In this document: positions 7,744 through 16,115 of the stretch, piece by piece | How the letters are laid out: every line of letters begins with the position of its first letter | How positions within the stretch are numbered: the stretch's first letter is position 1 | From: Roseibium sp. | GTDB taxonomy: Bacteria; Pseudomonadota; Alphaproteobacteria; Rhizobiales; Stappiaceae | Assembly: GCA_017643925.1 (NCBI GenBank) | Contig: JAEPML010000010.1 | Coordinates: forward strand, 1 to 64,000 | Length of the DNA stretch: 64,000 nt | Reading direction: 5' to 3' | Translations under genes and position numbers: made by a program | The notes under the pieces: generated by a model | Databases searched by the model: none | Seen by the model: only the letters and a program-made list of their open reading frames with translations | What the model was told of the DNA's origin: nothing

Positions 7744-9320
7744 AGCTTGGTATCGTTCATCCGGTCGCGGTTCGGCTTGCCTCGCTGCTCGCGCCGCTGC
7801 CGCATGCCAACGACGTTGGACGGGCGGCCCACACGGGATGCATCGTCAATGACGGCATAGCGCCCACGATGTCCCAGGCAGATGTATTGAAGCGCGTCAT
7901 GCGGGTGCGAATACTCGTTCTTGTCGATTGCCAGCTTGTCGGTTCGCCCTGCGCTCGCCTGTTTCGTGAGCTTGTAATGGGCAGCAAAACCACCGATCAG
8001 CAGGTGATTGCCAGGGTCGATCACCATGCGTTCCGTTGTCCCGTCAATGGGAGCGCCCAAATACCAGCGAACGGCCTCCTGACGGATCGCCGGCTCCTGG
8101 CTTGGCGCTGGCAAAATGTTCAAGGAAAGCGCCATGGCGATGGTTTCCATGACCGACAATTCACCGTTCTGCCTGTCCGCGCCCATGAAGTCGGCCGGGT
8201 CGCCGTAAGCTTCGCTAATCGGAAACCCGGGAAACTCCGACAGAAGAACTTCCATCAGCATTTCCGAAAATCGCGCTGGTCCTGTGCCCGGCATCCCGCA
8301 GATTTCCTTTAGGATCAACAGCTGGCCGTTCGGCAGGAATTGAACAATCACGGCCGCCGGTGACCCACCGCCATCCAGACCGATCCCGAGCGGGATCCCC
8401 GGGCGTGGCTTGATGGCCTGGTCCGCGACATGGCGCTGCAAAGCAAATTCCGGATAGACCGGCTTGCCGTCCAGCGCATATCCGAACTCCCCATGCACCA
8501 TGCGCCGCACGATATGGTCCGGCTGCGTTGCCGCTTCCAGCTCATAGGAGGAACGCGGCTTCCCAACCCGGTTTTCCGCGTTTGCACTCAGTCCGGACGG
8601 CTGGCGATAGAGGTTGTACCCCGGCCATTTTTCCTTGACGCAGGCGTTATAGACCCAGTTGTCAATATCGGGCGGGTTCAAGTCACCCCAGACAATACGC
8701 GGAAGGATGATTTCATTCGGATCCGCCGTCAGACCCATGTTTTCAAACGCTTTACGACCGTCCTTCGAAACACGATCCAGCTCGGACGGCGCAATATCTT
8801 CAACCTTGGGATAGCGCCCGGTACGCTGAAACAGCAGGCCTGCAACCCGATCATCCAGCATGTCACATTCGTTCAGCCACCCGGCTGAAATTTCATATCC
8901 CTTGATGAACTGCTCGACATTGGCGTCGCCGATAGCGCCGGTCTGCATTTCAAACCGGATCGGAACCTTGACACCCTGGCGGATCGTTGCCCATTCGAGC
9001 ACATGCTTGACGGGACGGTCCTGGCCACCCGAATGCTCAACAGTCCAGGGATGACTGATCGGGAACGCATCGTACCAGGAGGAAAGCGCTGTCCTGGCAA
9101 AATCACGGTAGGTATCGCGAATACAGGCCAGTTTCACGCGGATCCAGCCATCCTTGCAAACCGGTAGATAACTCGCCGCCAGCATCGGCCCCTTGAACAC
9201 CGAGGCCACGGTTTTCCCGGATCCGGCCGGTCCCATGATCAGATCTATCGGCCCGCGTGAATTGAGGAACTTCTCCCCCACCGGCCCCGGCGGCTTGTAG
9301 CGCGTGATGTCCAGGGTCAA
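7737..9320 (-). CDS. Phage terminase large subunit
   Basis: A 527-residue packaging motor. The ATPase domain begins with a Walker A loop, MGPAGSGKT, near residue 30; an acidic Walker B-like stretch (AGWLNECDM) lies near residue 150, and FLPNGQLLILKEI and GDPADFMGADRQNGEL in the C-terminal half are consistent with the RNase H-like nuclease domain that cuts concatemeric DNA. The sequence style (P-G-P-V-G..FL.S....IMGP.GSGKT) is typical of T7-like phages of alphaproteobacteria. It is the first large gene of the leftward virion operon. Confidence 0.88.
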   Translation of the reverse strand: MTLDITRYKPPGPVGEKFLNSRGPIDLIMGPAGSGKTVASVFKGPMLAASYLPVCKDGWIRVKLACIRDTYRDFARTALSSWYDAFPISHPWTVEHSGGQDRPVKHVLEWATIRQGVKVPIRFEMQTGAIGDANVEQFIKGYEISAGWLNECDMLDDRVAGLLFQRTGRYPKVEDIAPSELDRVSKDGRKAFENMGLTADPNEIILPRIVWGDLNPPDIDNWVYNACVKEKWPGYNLYRQPSGLSANAENRVGKPRSSYELEAATQPDHIVRRMVHGEFGYALDGKPVYPEFALQRHVADQAIKPRPGIPLGIGLDGGGSPAAVIVQFLPNGQLLILKEICGMPGTGPARFSEMLMEVLLSEFPGFPISEAYGDPADFMGADRQNGELSVMETIAMALSLNILPAPSQEPAIRQEAVRWYLGAPIDGTTERMVIDPGNHLLIGGFAAHYKLTKQASAGRTDKLAIDKNEYSHPHDALQYICLGHRGRYAVIDDASRVGRPSNVVGMRQRREQRGKPNRDRMNDTKLW

Positions 9321-9700
9321 ACCCTAATCCCTTGTCCCTTGGCGCAGACCCGTGCCCGCGCTCCCGAGCCCTAGGATGGCCCCGCAAAAAACGGGTTCAG
9401 TGCCCCGCAGGGTCGAGCAGACGGAAATAGGCGGTGTGTGTGAGGCAGCACCCCCAGGGGGAGGGGTGCGGTTGCGATTTTTGAAAGCCGGATTTTCGCG
9501 ATTTGACTACCGGGACGAGGGCACCCCCCTCACCTGACCGATTGCCATTTTTTCCCGGGACCAAATTGCCCTGGAATGGGAAGTGCCCGACCGCAGCCAA
9601 TAATATTTGATCAGCTGCTACAACGCTGTTTGTCTATACATTTCAATGACATAACCGAAACGTACGACGGCTTTAGTTTGGTCGTACGTTGCCCGAAAAG
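9321..9700. other. Intergenic region between terminase genes
   Basis: About 380 bases without a convincing gene. It holds a GC-rich inverted repeat, GCACCCC / GGGGTGC (9448-9454 and 9463-9469), followed on the plus strand by a short T run. No plus-strand gene precedes it, so a terminator role is not evident. The AT-rich stretch 9600-9700 could carry a promoter for the terminase and virion operon. Confidence 0.4.
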
Positions 9701-10318
9701 CTAAGTGCTTGATTTATCGTCACTTTCGCTAACGACGCCAGTCAGCGAATAAACACCCTCCTCGACCGGCCCTTGACCGGCCGCCGCACCGCTTTCGATC
9801 ACCAGGACGCCGAGCGTCTTGTCGGTCTGGACGATCTCCTGCGGCCGCTTGCTCTCGAAATACGGCATCAGGATATCATTCGCCTTGATGACCAGGTCCA
9901 TTGCCTCTTTCGCCTTGCATCCCAGTTCCGCCGCTAGTCTGCGTGGATCCGCGTTCGCCAGGTCCGCCAGGTTCAAGCCTGGATGTCGATAGCCTGACCT
10001 CAGCAGATAGTCCCGGAAGATCTGGTTGGACTTGTTTTTGGATCCCCTAGGCCTCCCGCGCCCTTTGGCGGCTTCAAAGGTATCCGCGACGTGTCCCACG
10101 GGGCCGGAAAAGAGACAGTCTTCGTCCTCGAACAAGGAAGACTGGTCGCCCTGGTCATTCGGCTGGATCTGGTTCGCCAGGTCATCCAGGACGGCCGTGC
10201 CCAGGGCGGCCGCGTCCCCGATCTTGGCAGCCTGGCCGGCATCCGGTTCGAGATCCGGCCGCAGATTTCCCTGCGTGTGTGCCCCTGCAATCCCCTTTTC
10301 GTCGGTCTGATCGGCCAT
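9701..10318 (-). CDS. Terminase small subunit-like DNA-binding protein
   Basis: A 205-residue protein directly ahead of the large terminase. The N-terminal 85 residues are acidic and low complexity. GRGRPRGSKNKSNQIFRDYLL (about residues 86 to 106) is an AT-hook-like basic motif of the type that opens many small terminases and terminase-associated regulators, followed by helices (NLADLANADPRRLAAELGCKAKEAMDLVIKANDILMPYF). It probably recognises phage DNA for packaging. An alternative is a phage regulatory protein. The TAACC motif array lies just upstream of its start codon. Confidence 0.55.
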   Translation of the reverse strand: MADQTDEKGIAGAHTQGNLRPDLEPDAGQAAKIGDAAALGTAVLDDLANQIQPNDQGDQSSLFEDEDCLFSGPVGHVADTFEAAKGRGRPRGSKNKSNQIFRDYLLRSGYRHPGLNLADLANADPRRLAAELGCKAKEAMDLVIKANDILMPYFESKRPQEIVQTDKTLGVLVIESGAAAGQGPVEEGVYSLTGVVSESDDKSST

Positions 10319-10346
10319 CCCGATTTGATCCCCATTTGTTTATTCC

Positions 10347-10593
10347 GGTTAGGTCGAAACGGTCCGAATGCGGCCAAACTAACCGCAACCTAACCGAGAA
10401 ACGTCAATAAAATCAGGAATATAATTCTACTGGTTAGGAGTTATGTGGTTATGTGGTTGTTTACATGCGCCCGCGCGCGCGTGCGAAGGATCCATATAAC
10501 CCGGATAACCAGCTAACCACACTTCCACCTCTTTGATTTTATTGAGAATTTCCGGTTATGTCGAATCTAACCGCCACCTAACCGGACCTAACC
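10347..10593. repeat. Array of twelve [C/A]TAACC motifs with a 12-bp inverted repeat
   Basis: Hexamers CTAACC or ATAACC, on either strand, begin at 10347, 10379, 10390, 10432, 10447, 10496, 10505, 10513, 10554, 10567, 10578 and 10588. Several neighbours are 8 to 11 bases apart, about one helical turn. An inverted repeat, TCAATAAAATCA (10404-10415) and TGATTTTATTGA (10534-10545), brackets the middle cluster, which also holds an alternating CG tract at 10471-10481. The region is non-coding and lies between the virion operon and the rest of the phage, so a replication origin or a late-operon control site is likely. Confidence 0.6.
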
Positions 10594-10599
10594 GAAACA

Positions 10600-10939
10600 G
10601 ATCCGACCAAGTCAACCGGCGGGTCTGATCACCCTCACACGTTCCCCCTACTCTTAAGTGCCCGCGCCGTCCCGGCCTTTGTCCCACGGGCAGGCTGAAG
10701 GCCCGCGAAAGCGGGACTTTGCCGCACCTATCCCTATAGGCGCGGGCTCCGCTTAGAACCAACCGGGCGCGGGTAAAAAGGATTAAGTGAGGCAGCCAAA
10801 ACCCGAGGGATTTGCTGGCGTCAACCAGGGCGCGGGCCTGGGCGTCCGGAGTTGAAGAAAAAAAAGCCCACACTTTGAGGGCCATAAAACCAAATTGCTG
10901 GTGCAGAGAACGATGCTCCGGACGGTATTCCATTGTTCA
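10600..10939. other. Non-coding stretch between TAACC array and TAC operon
   Basis: About 340 bases in which I see no convincing gene. It is GC rich up to about 10780, then becomes AT richer with an A run at 10857-10864. It follows the 3' end of the SecB-like gene and could hold the end of that transcript, but I see no clear hairpin with a T tract. Confidence 0.35.
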
Positions 10940-11386
10940 TCAAGTTTCGGAGCTTTCGTCCTCAAACTCCACGAACGAAGGCGCCACCGGTAGGAAAGGA
11001 AAAGTCGCTCTCATCTGTTGCGTCACAATCGATGCCAACGATGTAAAATGCGTCCAGGCACTTGTTTTTGCGAAGAACAACGCGAAGTCTTCCATGTACT
11101 TACAATCGCAGTTTTTACCGCGCATACCGCAAAGATAGGAAGCTTCGAAACTAGTACTTCTCTCATCGCTATCTTTTTCTTGTTTTACAACTGAGACCGT
11201 TGCCCGGAAAGTAAACAAGTCCCCTCCTAGGTCCTGAGGGCGGGTGATGTGCACGGCGTAATTAAATGCCACATCTTTGGCTTCTTCTAGTCCCGGGTTG
11301 AAATCAAGTTTCAAATCTAACAGCGTTATGCCAACAAATGAAACTTCTGGCTCAGCAGACTTGGATGCGGGCTGTTTCTTAGCCAT
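10940..11386 (-). CDS. SecB-like chaperone of a HicAB toxin-antitoxin-chaperone operon
   Basis: A 148-residue protein, the length of SecB. Its core (ITLLDLKLDFNPG, then VAFNYAVHITRP, LFTFRATVSVVKQEK, SFEASYLCGM and a C-terminal WTHFTSLASIVTQQMRATFPFLPVAPSFVEFED) follows the SecB strand and helix order, including the final helix with F..L......R..FP..P..P. A Cys-rich loop (CGMRGKNCDC) is unusual. SecB tetramers bind unfolded proteins; in TAC systems a solitary SecB-like protein protects the antitoxin. The gene overlaps hicB by 8 bases with an AGGAAAG ribosome site inside hicB, so the three genes form one operon. Base composition is AT richer than flanking phage genes. Confidence 0.75.
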   Translation of the reverse strand: MAKKQPASKSAEPEVSFVGITLLDLKLDFNPGLEEAKDVAFNYAVHITRPQDLGGDLFTFRATVSVVKQEKDSDERSTSFEASYLCGMRGKNCDCKYMEDFALFFAKTSAWTHFTSLASIVTQQMRATFPFLPVAPSFVEFEDESSET

Positions 11387-11942
11387 GGAGTTTCTTTCCT
11401 GACGAGTGCATCAGAGCCGCCATGCTGGAAATGGCCCCAGTGTCATATCCACGTGCGCCCTCCCAGTCATGGTCTGACCGAATGAGCTCTTGTTGAACCG
11501 CATACTCAAATACGTCAAAATCTTTAGCTACCCGTTTTGCCCATTGCGTTTGGATGTGCTGCTGGAGATTATCGTTCTGCTTCTCAAACACACCGTCCAG
11601 GCGTTTGGAGAGTTTGCCGCATTGCAGCTTTTCATCAATCGCGTCACGCACCCAGTTGTTTAAACTTGTGCCTTCATCGGCTGCCTGCATAGCCACGCGC
11701 CTGTGCCGTGCTGGCGTCAACCGTACATTGAAGCTGCCTTTGAATGGCTTAGTTGGCTCCTTGCCCAGCTCTGCGCAATCAGCCAAATAGGCATCGATTA
11801 GAACTTCAAACTCTTTTTGCACCTCCGAAGCATTATCTACTTGTGCAATCAGCAGATCATCAATGTGGAGTACTTTTATGAAAAGCGCGTTTTCATCGAA
11901 CTCGACTGAAGCTTGAAAGCCTTTATATTTGACTGTTCTCAT
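11379..11942 (-). CDS. hicB: HicB family antitoxin with long C-terminal extension
   Basis: A 187-residue antitoxin. Residues 1 to about 60 form the HicB partial RNase H fold (YKGFQASVEFDENALFIKVLHIDDLLIAQVDNASEVQKEFEVLIDAYLADC); residues about 70 to 110 form a ribbon-helix-helix domain (FNVRLTPARHRRVAMQAADEGTSLNNWVRDAI) that would bind the operon promoter. A further 75 to 80 residues, longer than in ordinary HicB proteins, extend past the RHH domain. In known chaperone-dependent systems such an antitoxin tail is the chaperone-addiction segment; that reading here is inference. It overlaps hicA by 4 bases (ATGA) and the SecB-like gene by 8. Confidence 0.8.
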   Translation of the reverse strand: MRTVKYKGFQASVEFDENALFIKVLHIDDLLIAQVDNASEVQKEFEVLIDAYLADCAELGKEPTKPFKGSFNVRLTPARHRRVAMQAADEGTSLNNWVRDAIDEKLQCGKLSKRLDGVFEKQNDNLQQHIQTQWAKRVAKDFDVFEYAVQQELIRSDHDWEGARGYDTGAISSMAALMHSSGKKLHG

Positions 11943-12196
11943 AGCAAACCTTGATCTTCGAGCTGTTCTTGAATTTGCTTTACCATGTAGTAATGAATTT
12001 CTTTCCCGGGATGGGGTTCATGAAGCCTAATTATTTGCTTGTGCTCCCCTTCGCTACGAACAAATCTTCTTCTAGAACCACCGCCGGTAGCTGTTTCTTC
12101 GAAACCCAAGTATCCCAGCAGACGGACAACATCTCTGTAAGGAAATGGCCCGGTACAAGCTTTAAAGGCTGCCGCCAGCTGCTGTGCTCGTGACAT
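11939..12196 (-). CDS. hicA: HicA family mRNA interferase toxin
   Basis: An 85-residue double-stranded-RNA-binding-fold toxin. It shows the family order: helix (PYRDVVRLLGYLGFEE), GGGSRRRF strand, then IIRLHEPHPGKEIHYYMVKQIQEQLEDQGLL. In the classic family a His sits in a GSH motif; here that position is Arg (GSRRRF), a variant that leaves catalytic activity uncertain. HicA toxins cleave mRNA and are held inactive by HicB. It is the first gene of the leftward operon. Upstream on the minus strand, TTGCAT and AATAGA 17 bases apart could be the promoter. Confidence 0.78.
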   Translation of the reverse strand: MSRAQQLAAAFKACTGPFPYRDVVRLLGYLGFEETATGGGSRRRFVRSEGEHKQIIRLHEPHPGKEIHYYMVKQIQEQLEDQGLL

Positions 12197-12428
12197 GGAC
12201 TATTTTCCGCAGTCTATTTCACGAAGCCATGTACTATGCAACTGATTTTTAGTCGCACTCGATGTCTCATCGTATGTGGGATCAGTTTCTGGCAAGTTAA
12301 TGACCGTGACAAAAAATTAACTTATTAGTGTGGTCGCACCTTAGCGCAATTGCCACCGAAGGGAAGTAGACTTTTACAATTTCAACGAGTTATTGAGAAG
12401 GGTGAAATTAAGACGCGTAGGTAACACG

Positions 12429-12701
12429 GTGACCAAATCGCAGCCCATCAAGCCGATTACGATTGCTTTTGCAAAAGAGAATTGCGAAGCGCTCCAGGTG
12501 CATTGCCTACGGTGCCAGCACATGGCCGTGATCGGGTTCGAAGGCTTCGAGGACCACGAGCTGGTCCCATACCTGCCCCGTCATCACGTTTTCAGATGCA
12601 GCCGTTGCAAGGGAACCCAGGTGGAAACCCGGCCGCAATACGCTGCCTTTGACAGCCGGTCGAAGTGGTATGGGTTGCAAAAACGGGCAAAAACAAGCTG
12701 A
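12429..12701 (+). CDS. Small zinc-ribbon protein
   Basis: A rightward gene facing the TAC operon. The product has two CxxC knuckles, HCLRCQH and FRCSRCKG, about 30 residues apart, with a PRHHVFRCSRCKGTQVETRPQY end seen in many small rhizobial zinc-ribbon proteins. I prefer the GTG at 12429; GTG at 12402 and TTG at 12393 are in-frame alternatives and no strong ribosome site settles it. Function unknown; it may bind nucleic acid. The 160-base gap to hicA would hold divergent promoters. Confidence 0.55.
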   Translation: MTKSQPIKPITIAFAKENCEALQVHCLRCQHMAVIGFEGFEDHELVPYLPRHHVFRCSRCKGTQVETRPQYAAFDSRSKWYGLQKRAKTS

Positions 12702-12862
12702 ATTTGCTGACATTTATCCACAAAACTGGCGATTTATTGGCAGATTCGACAGCGTTAAACCAGCAGTTGCTTCCGATCTGTGGAAAATGTCGGCCAACAG
12801 AAAAAAATCAGGGACGAAACCCGATTTTTACTAGATGCTTATGGGAGTTCTTAGGCGACGGG

Positions 12863-12900
12863 GACGGTGATCAGGGATGGCAGTCCCGTAAATCACCGTC
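12863..12900. other. Two-tier hairpin in a non-coding region
   Basis: GACGGTGAT (12863-12871) pairs perfectly with ATCACCGTC (12892-12900), and inside it GGGA (12874-12877) pairs with TCCC (12884-12887). No T run follows on either strand. The surrounding 12702-13128 has no convincing gene and precedes the replication genes, so the structure could be a small RNA element or a replication signal. Confidence 0.4.
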
Positions 12901-13128
12901 CGCCGAAAGGCTCCTGGGGACGTGGCGACCCTCTCTATGGGGCCATTCGAGAGCTAACCGTCGAATGCTCTCGTCTTACTGCCCAAAGCCAAATACCGGA
13001 CAAAAAGTACGATACATTCACACCTTGTGATTGTTCGGAGCGTAATTCAAGAAAAAATAGCAAAGTCCACACTTTTGTGAAACACCCGGTGTCGCGCGTG
13101 AAACGAGGGCTGTTACACCAAAACCCGC

Positions 13129-14982
13129 TCATCCCCCCTTCGCCACCAGCCGATCATAGGCCGACAGATCCACCAGGAGACAGTGTTTCGCAACGCGCTG
13201 GATCTTGACCACTTGCTTGTTGCCGCCGCCCCTCAGAACCACGTCTTCAGGCGCTTGCGTCAGAGCTGTTGACCAGCCGCCGTCCTGAAACTCGCTGTCG
13301 TGGAAGATCTTGTTGAGCGCCGGGTGTTTGGACGGGATCGCCAGGTAAGGCCCGTTACCAGGCCCTTCCGCTTTCTTCAGCCCGATCCCGGCCAACGCCA
13401 GGCGCTCCTGGGCGTTCTTCAGATCGAACGAGTTTTCATCCGTGCTCTCAAAGTCGATCAGCACCCCGCCGACCGTCAGCTTTTCACCGCCTCGATGGGC
13501 ATCGATCGGAGCGGCCAGAATGTGTTCCAGGCACTCCTGCCACTTCTCCACTTGCTCGGTAAACTCGCTGGCGAGGGCCGCTTTCAGGACCTCGGCCAGG
13601 CGCGCCTGGTCCGACACTTCCAGACCGATATCCTCCAGCGCCTCCTCACCGACCACGAGCTGCGCGGCCGCAAGCAAGGTGCCGTAGGTATCCATGGCCC
13701 GGGCATCGCATCCGGCCAGGTGCAAGGTTTCCTTCCAGTCAGGCAGGATCTTGTTTCCGAAATCCTCCCATCCATCCATGATCTGCCGCAGGATCATTCG
13801 GCCATCCGTGTCATGCACTTCCGGCTCCCGGCCGTGGTTCTTGTCCAGCTTGCGCAGGTTCAGGATCGCCATGCGGGTCTTGTCCTGGACGCCCATGGGC
13901 GGGGGGATGATCGCGGATCCCAGGAAGCACGAGCGCGCCTGGAACGTGGTGCCATCATGGTTTGCTCCACCGCGAGCCATCCGGCCGCCGGAAGACGCAA
14001 GGCGCATCAGCTCGATGACGGCAATGGCCCTGGCGGCATTTTTCTTGGCCTCCAGTTCGTCCAGGGTCACCGGCAAACTGTCCTGTTTGAGCTTCTGGTA
14101 GATCCCGGCCGCCGTGGTGTCGACCAGGGCGAAAACACAATCGCCCAGGATCTCCTGGACGATCTTGTGAAGCGTCGATTTGCCAACACCGGCCCCGCCG
14201 GTCGTGAACACATGCGGCCGCCACTTCAGCGCCCCGCCCATGAAGGCGCAAACGATCCAGCCCAGGAACAGGACTGGATCCAGGTAGGGCCGCTCCCAGT
14301 TCCACGTTTGGAGATCCTTCAAAATTTCAACCGCGGGGCTTTCCTCCAGGTCAACAGATGTTTCCCAGGGCCGGTCCACATCGGGCGCGCGGGTGTAGAG
14401 ATAGCCGCCAAGCTCTCCCGGTTCGGCCGCGACCAGGTCGCCCTTGTCATTCACCATCCAGAGATATTCGCCGGAGTTCCAGATAAACTGCCCGTTGTCG
14501 GCCAGCCACCCTCCCCGGCCGCGCACCGCCCGCTCCGGATCGAACAGCCCGCGCCGCTTTGCTTCCTGGACCAGGCAGATCATTGCTTTGTCACGCTCGA
14601 CGCGGTCCACCTTGTAGATCGTCTGGCCTTCCTCGTCCGTTCCCGATTTCTTGAATGCAGGCCAGGCCCAGTAGGCATAGTTCATGTAGGGCGCAAACAG
14701 ACTGGCCAGGGTGCCAATGGTGCATTTCTCGGCTTCCACGGCATGCAATTGCCCCGTGGCGCTGACAATGAAAATCGTATTGCCGTCATGCCCCAGAACC
14801 GTGATCGGACTATCCGGCGGCATGCGTCCCCAGGGTGCACCCATCCATTGACCAGGCTTGATCCCGTCCCGAGGTTCATTTGGATCCGGATCCGTCAGGG
14901 AGCGCCGTTCATCGATCCGCCGCGTGGCGTCAATGAAGTGCGCTTGCATTGCCTTGAGACCTGTTTGCGTCTTCCGTGCCAT
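13129..14982 (-). CDS. Phage replicative ATPase/helicase-like protein
   Basis: About 617 residues. A P-loop, TTGGAGVGKST, lies near residue 260 of this start, followed by a Walker B-like LPVTLDELEAKK and an SSGG..ARG segment, consistent with a hexameric helicase-type ATPase of phage primase-helicase modules (DUF927/D5-like architecture). The N-terminal half (WLADNGQFIWNSGEYLW) resembles the region preceding such ATPases. It follows a Toprim primase gene, supporting a joint role in DNA unwinding and priming. An ATG at 15063 is in frame, but the segment 15000-15041 forms a terminator-like hairpin, so the ATG at 14982 with GGAA upstream is preferred. Confidence 0.65.
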   Translation of the reverse strand: MARKTQTGLKAMQAHFIDATRRIDERRSLTDPDPNEPRDGIKPGQWMGAPWGRMPPDSPITVLGHDGNTIFIVSATGQLHAVEAEKCTIGTLASLFAPYMNYAYWAWPAFKKSGTDEEGQTIYKVDRVERDKAMICLVQEAKRRGLFDPERAVRGRGGWLADNGQFIWNSGEYLWMVNDKGDLVAAEPGELGGYLYTRAPDVDRPWETSVDLEESPAVEILKDLQTWNWERPYLDPVLFLGWIVCAFMGGALKWRPHVFTTGGAGVGKSTLHKIVQEILGDCVFALVDTTAAGIYQKLKQDSLPVTLDELEAKKNAARAIAVIELMRLASSGGRMARGGANHDGTTFQARSCFLGSAIIPPPMGVQDKTRMAILNLRKLDKNHGREPEVHDTDGRMILRQIMDGWEDFGNKILPDWKETLHLAGCDARAMDTYGTLLAAAQLVVGEEALEDIGLEVSDQARLAEVLKAALASEFTEQVEKWQECLEHILAAPIDAHRGGEKLTVGGVLIDFESTDENSFDLKNAQERLALAGIGLKKAEGPGNGPYLAIPSKHPALNKIFHDSEFQDGGWSTALTQAPEDVVLRGGGNKQVVKIQRVAKHCLLVDLSAYDRLVAKGG

Positions 14983-15003
14983 TCCAAATTCCAGATCTAT
15001 TCC

Positions 15004-15041
15004 AGGGTCAAAAAGACCGGGCTCACATGTCATGAGCCCGG
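15004..15041 (-). terminator. Rho-independent terminator between replication genes
   Basis: A perfect 9-bp stem, CCGGGCTCA / TGAGCCCGG with a 7-base loop (15017-15041), is followed on the minus strand by TCTTTTTG. It sits between the gene ending at 15091 and the helicase-like gene and would reduce or regulate read-through into the latter. Confidence 0.7.
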
Positions 15042-15090
15042 CAAGTTTGGGGCCTTCCGCCAAGGCAACGATAGGTAACGGCGGAAGCTC

Positions 15091-16104
15091 TTAGCTGGCC
15101 TTGCGTTTCAGCTTCTTGGCTGTTTCGCTCAAGGCCAGCGGTTCATCGACCAGCTGCAGAGTGCTTTCATCGTCGGGAATTTTGGGCGGTTTGACTTTGG
15201 CCGGCTGCTCCATCAAGGCGGCGATCTCCACCAGGTAGCCGTCAACCACCAACAGGCTGGTCCGGAATTGGCTGGCCAGGCACTCGGCCTTGATCCGGCC
15301 CAGATCCGTGGCCTTTCCGCAAAGCTCCAGGTGCTTCAGCAGGGCCGCATCGGTGCATTTCGGGCTCTTGCGCACCAGAAAGCTCATGGTGTCGCATTGC
15401 TCGAAGCTCAGGCACTCCGCGTCCTGGTCATCCGCCATCGCCCTGGCGACGGCCCTTTGCGCGCGATACGCAGCCCACAAGGCGATGTCGGTTGTCAGCG
15501 GTTCGAAGGCCTGCGGATTGTCGAAGACGGTCTGTTTCTCGTAATCGACAGCCGAGTAGCTCGCCTCGAAGATATCGGGCTTACAAGGGTAAAACTCGCC
15601 TTTGATACCGCGAATGACGTAGTCGCCTACATCTACCCAATGAGCCCCCTCAAGGGTTGCAATGGAGAGACATTTGCCGCGCTCCGGATGCTCATCAAGA
15701 CTTGCTGGCGTTTCGGAACCTTTAGCCCAATCAATGATAGTTCGGTTATTCTCTGGGCTTCCAGTTGATTGAATGGCCTGGATCTCCAGCCGTTTCTTTT
15801 CAAAAAAGCGCGGCTCATTGGTTTCATCCGCCGGGGCGGTAACTGGTTCATCAGCTCGTACAGGCTGATCCGCCGCGTCTGGAACCTTGTCGGTCTCAGC
15901 GGCCGCAGCCGTGTCACCGTTACTCGCGGCCTGCCCTTTGGCTGCCAGTCCGGATCCCTCAGCTACAGTTGCTGTTCCCGTCCCTTGTTCTGCTGTTCTC
16001 GGCTGCTCCTGATCTTGCGGCTTGGCATTCGTCGTGGCCTTTTTCCTGGTTGTCGCCCGCCGCTTCGACGGCTTGCGACTTGTCGATTTCTTACGTGCTG
16101 CCAC
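15091..16104 (-). CDS. Phage protein with Lys/Arg-rich N-terminus, unknown function
   Basis: About 337 residues from a GTG start with GGGAGA 6 bases upstream. Although the frame stays open to 17202, the upstream part is only the shadow of the primase gene. Residues 1 to 25 are very basic (RKKSTSRKPSKRRATTRKKATT), like histone H1 tails, then about 70 residues are Ala/Thr/Glu low complexity. The C-terminal 230 residues are ordered: WVDVGDYVIRGIKGEFYPCKPDIFEASY is a motif common in phage proteins of unknown role. It may bind DNA through the tail. It starts 11 bases after the primase stop. Confidence 0.6.
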   Translation of the reverse strand: MAARKKSTSRKPSKRRATTRKKATTNAKPQDQEQPRTAEQGTGTATVAEGSGLAAKGQAASNGDTAAAAETDKVPDAADQPVRADEPVTAPADETNEPRFFEKKRLEIQAIQSTGSPENNRTIIDWAKGSETPASLDEHPERGKCLSIATLEGAHWVDVGDYVIRGIKGEFYPCKPDIFEASYSAVDYEKQTVFDNPQAFEPLTTDIALWAAYRAQRAVARAMADDQDAECLSFEQCDTMSFLVRKSPKCTDAALLKHLELCGKATDLGRIKAECLASQFRTSLLVVDGYLVEIAALMEQPAKVKPPKIPDDESTLQLVDEPLALSETAKKLKRKAS

Positions 16105-16115
16105 TCTCAGTCTCC

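Noticed and set aside
9448..9469. Terminator between large terminase and small terminase genes
   Set aside because: The GC stem is followed by a T run only on the plus strand, where there is no gene to terminate.
13300..15078. A 592-codon plus-strand frame opposite the helicase-like gene
   Set aside because: High-GC antisense shadow with His/Arg/Pro-rich low-quality protein; the minus strand has a P-loop.
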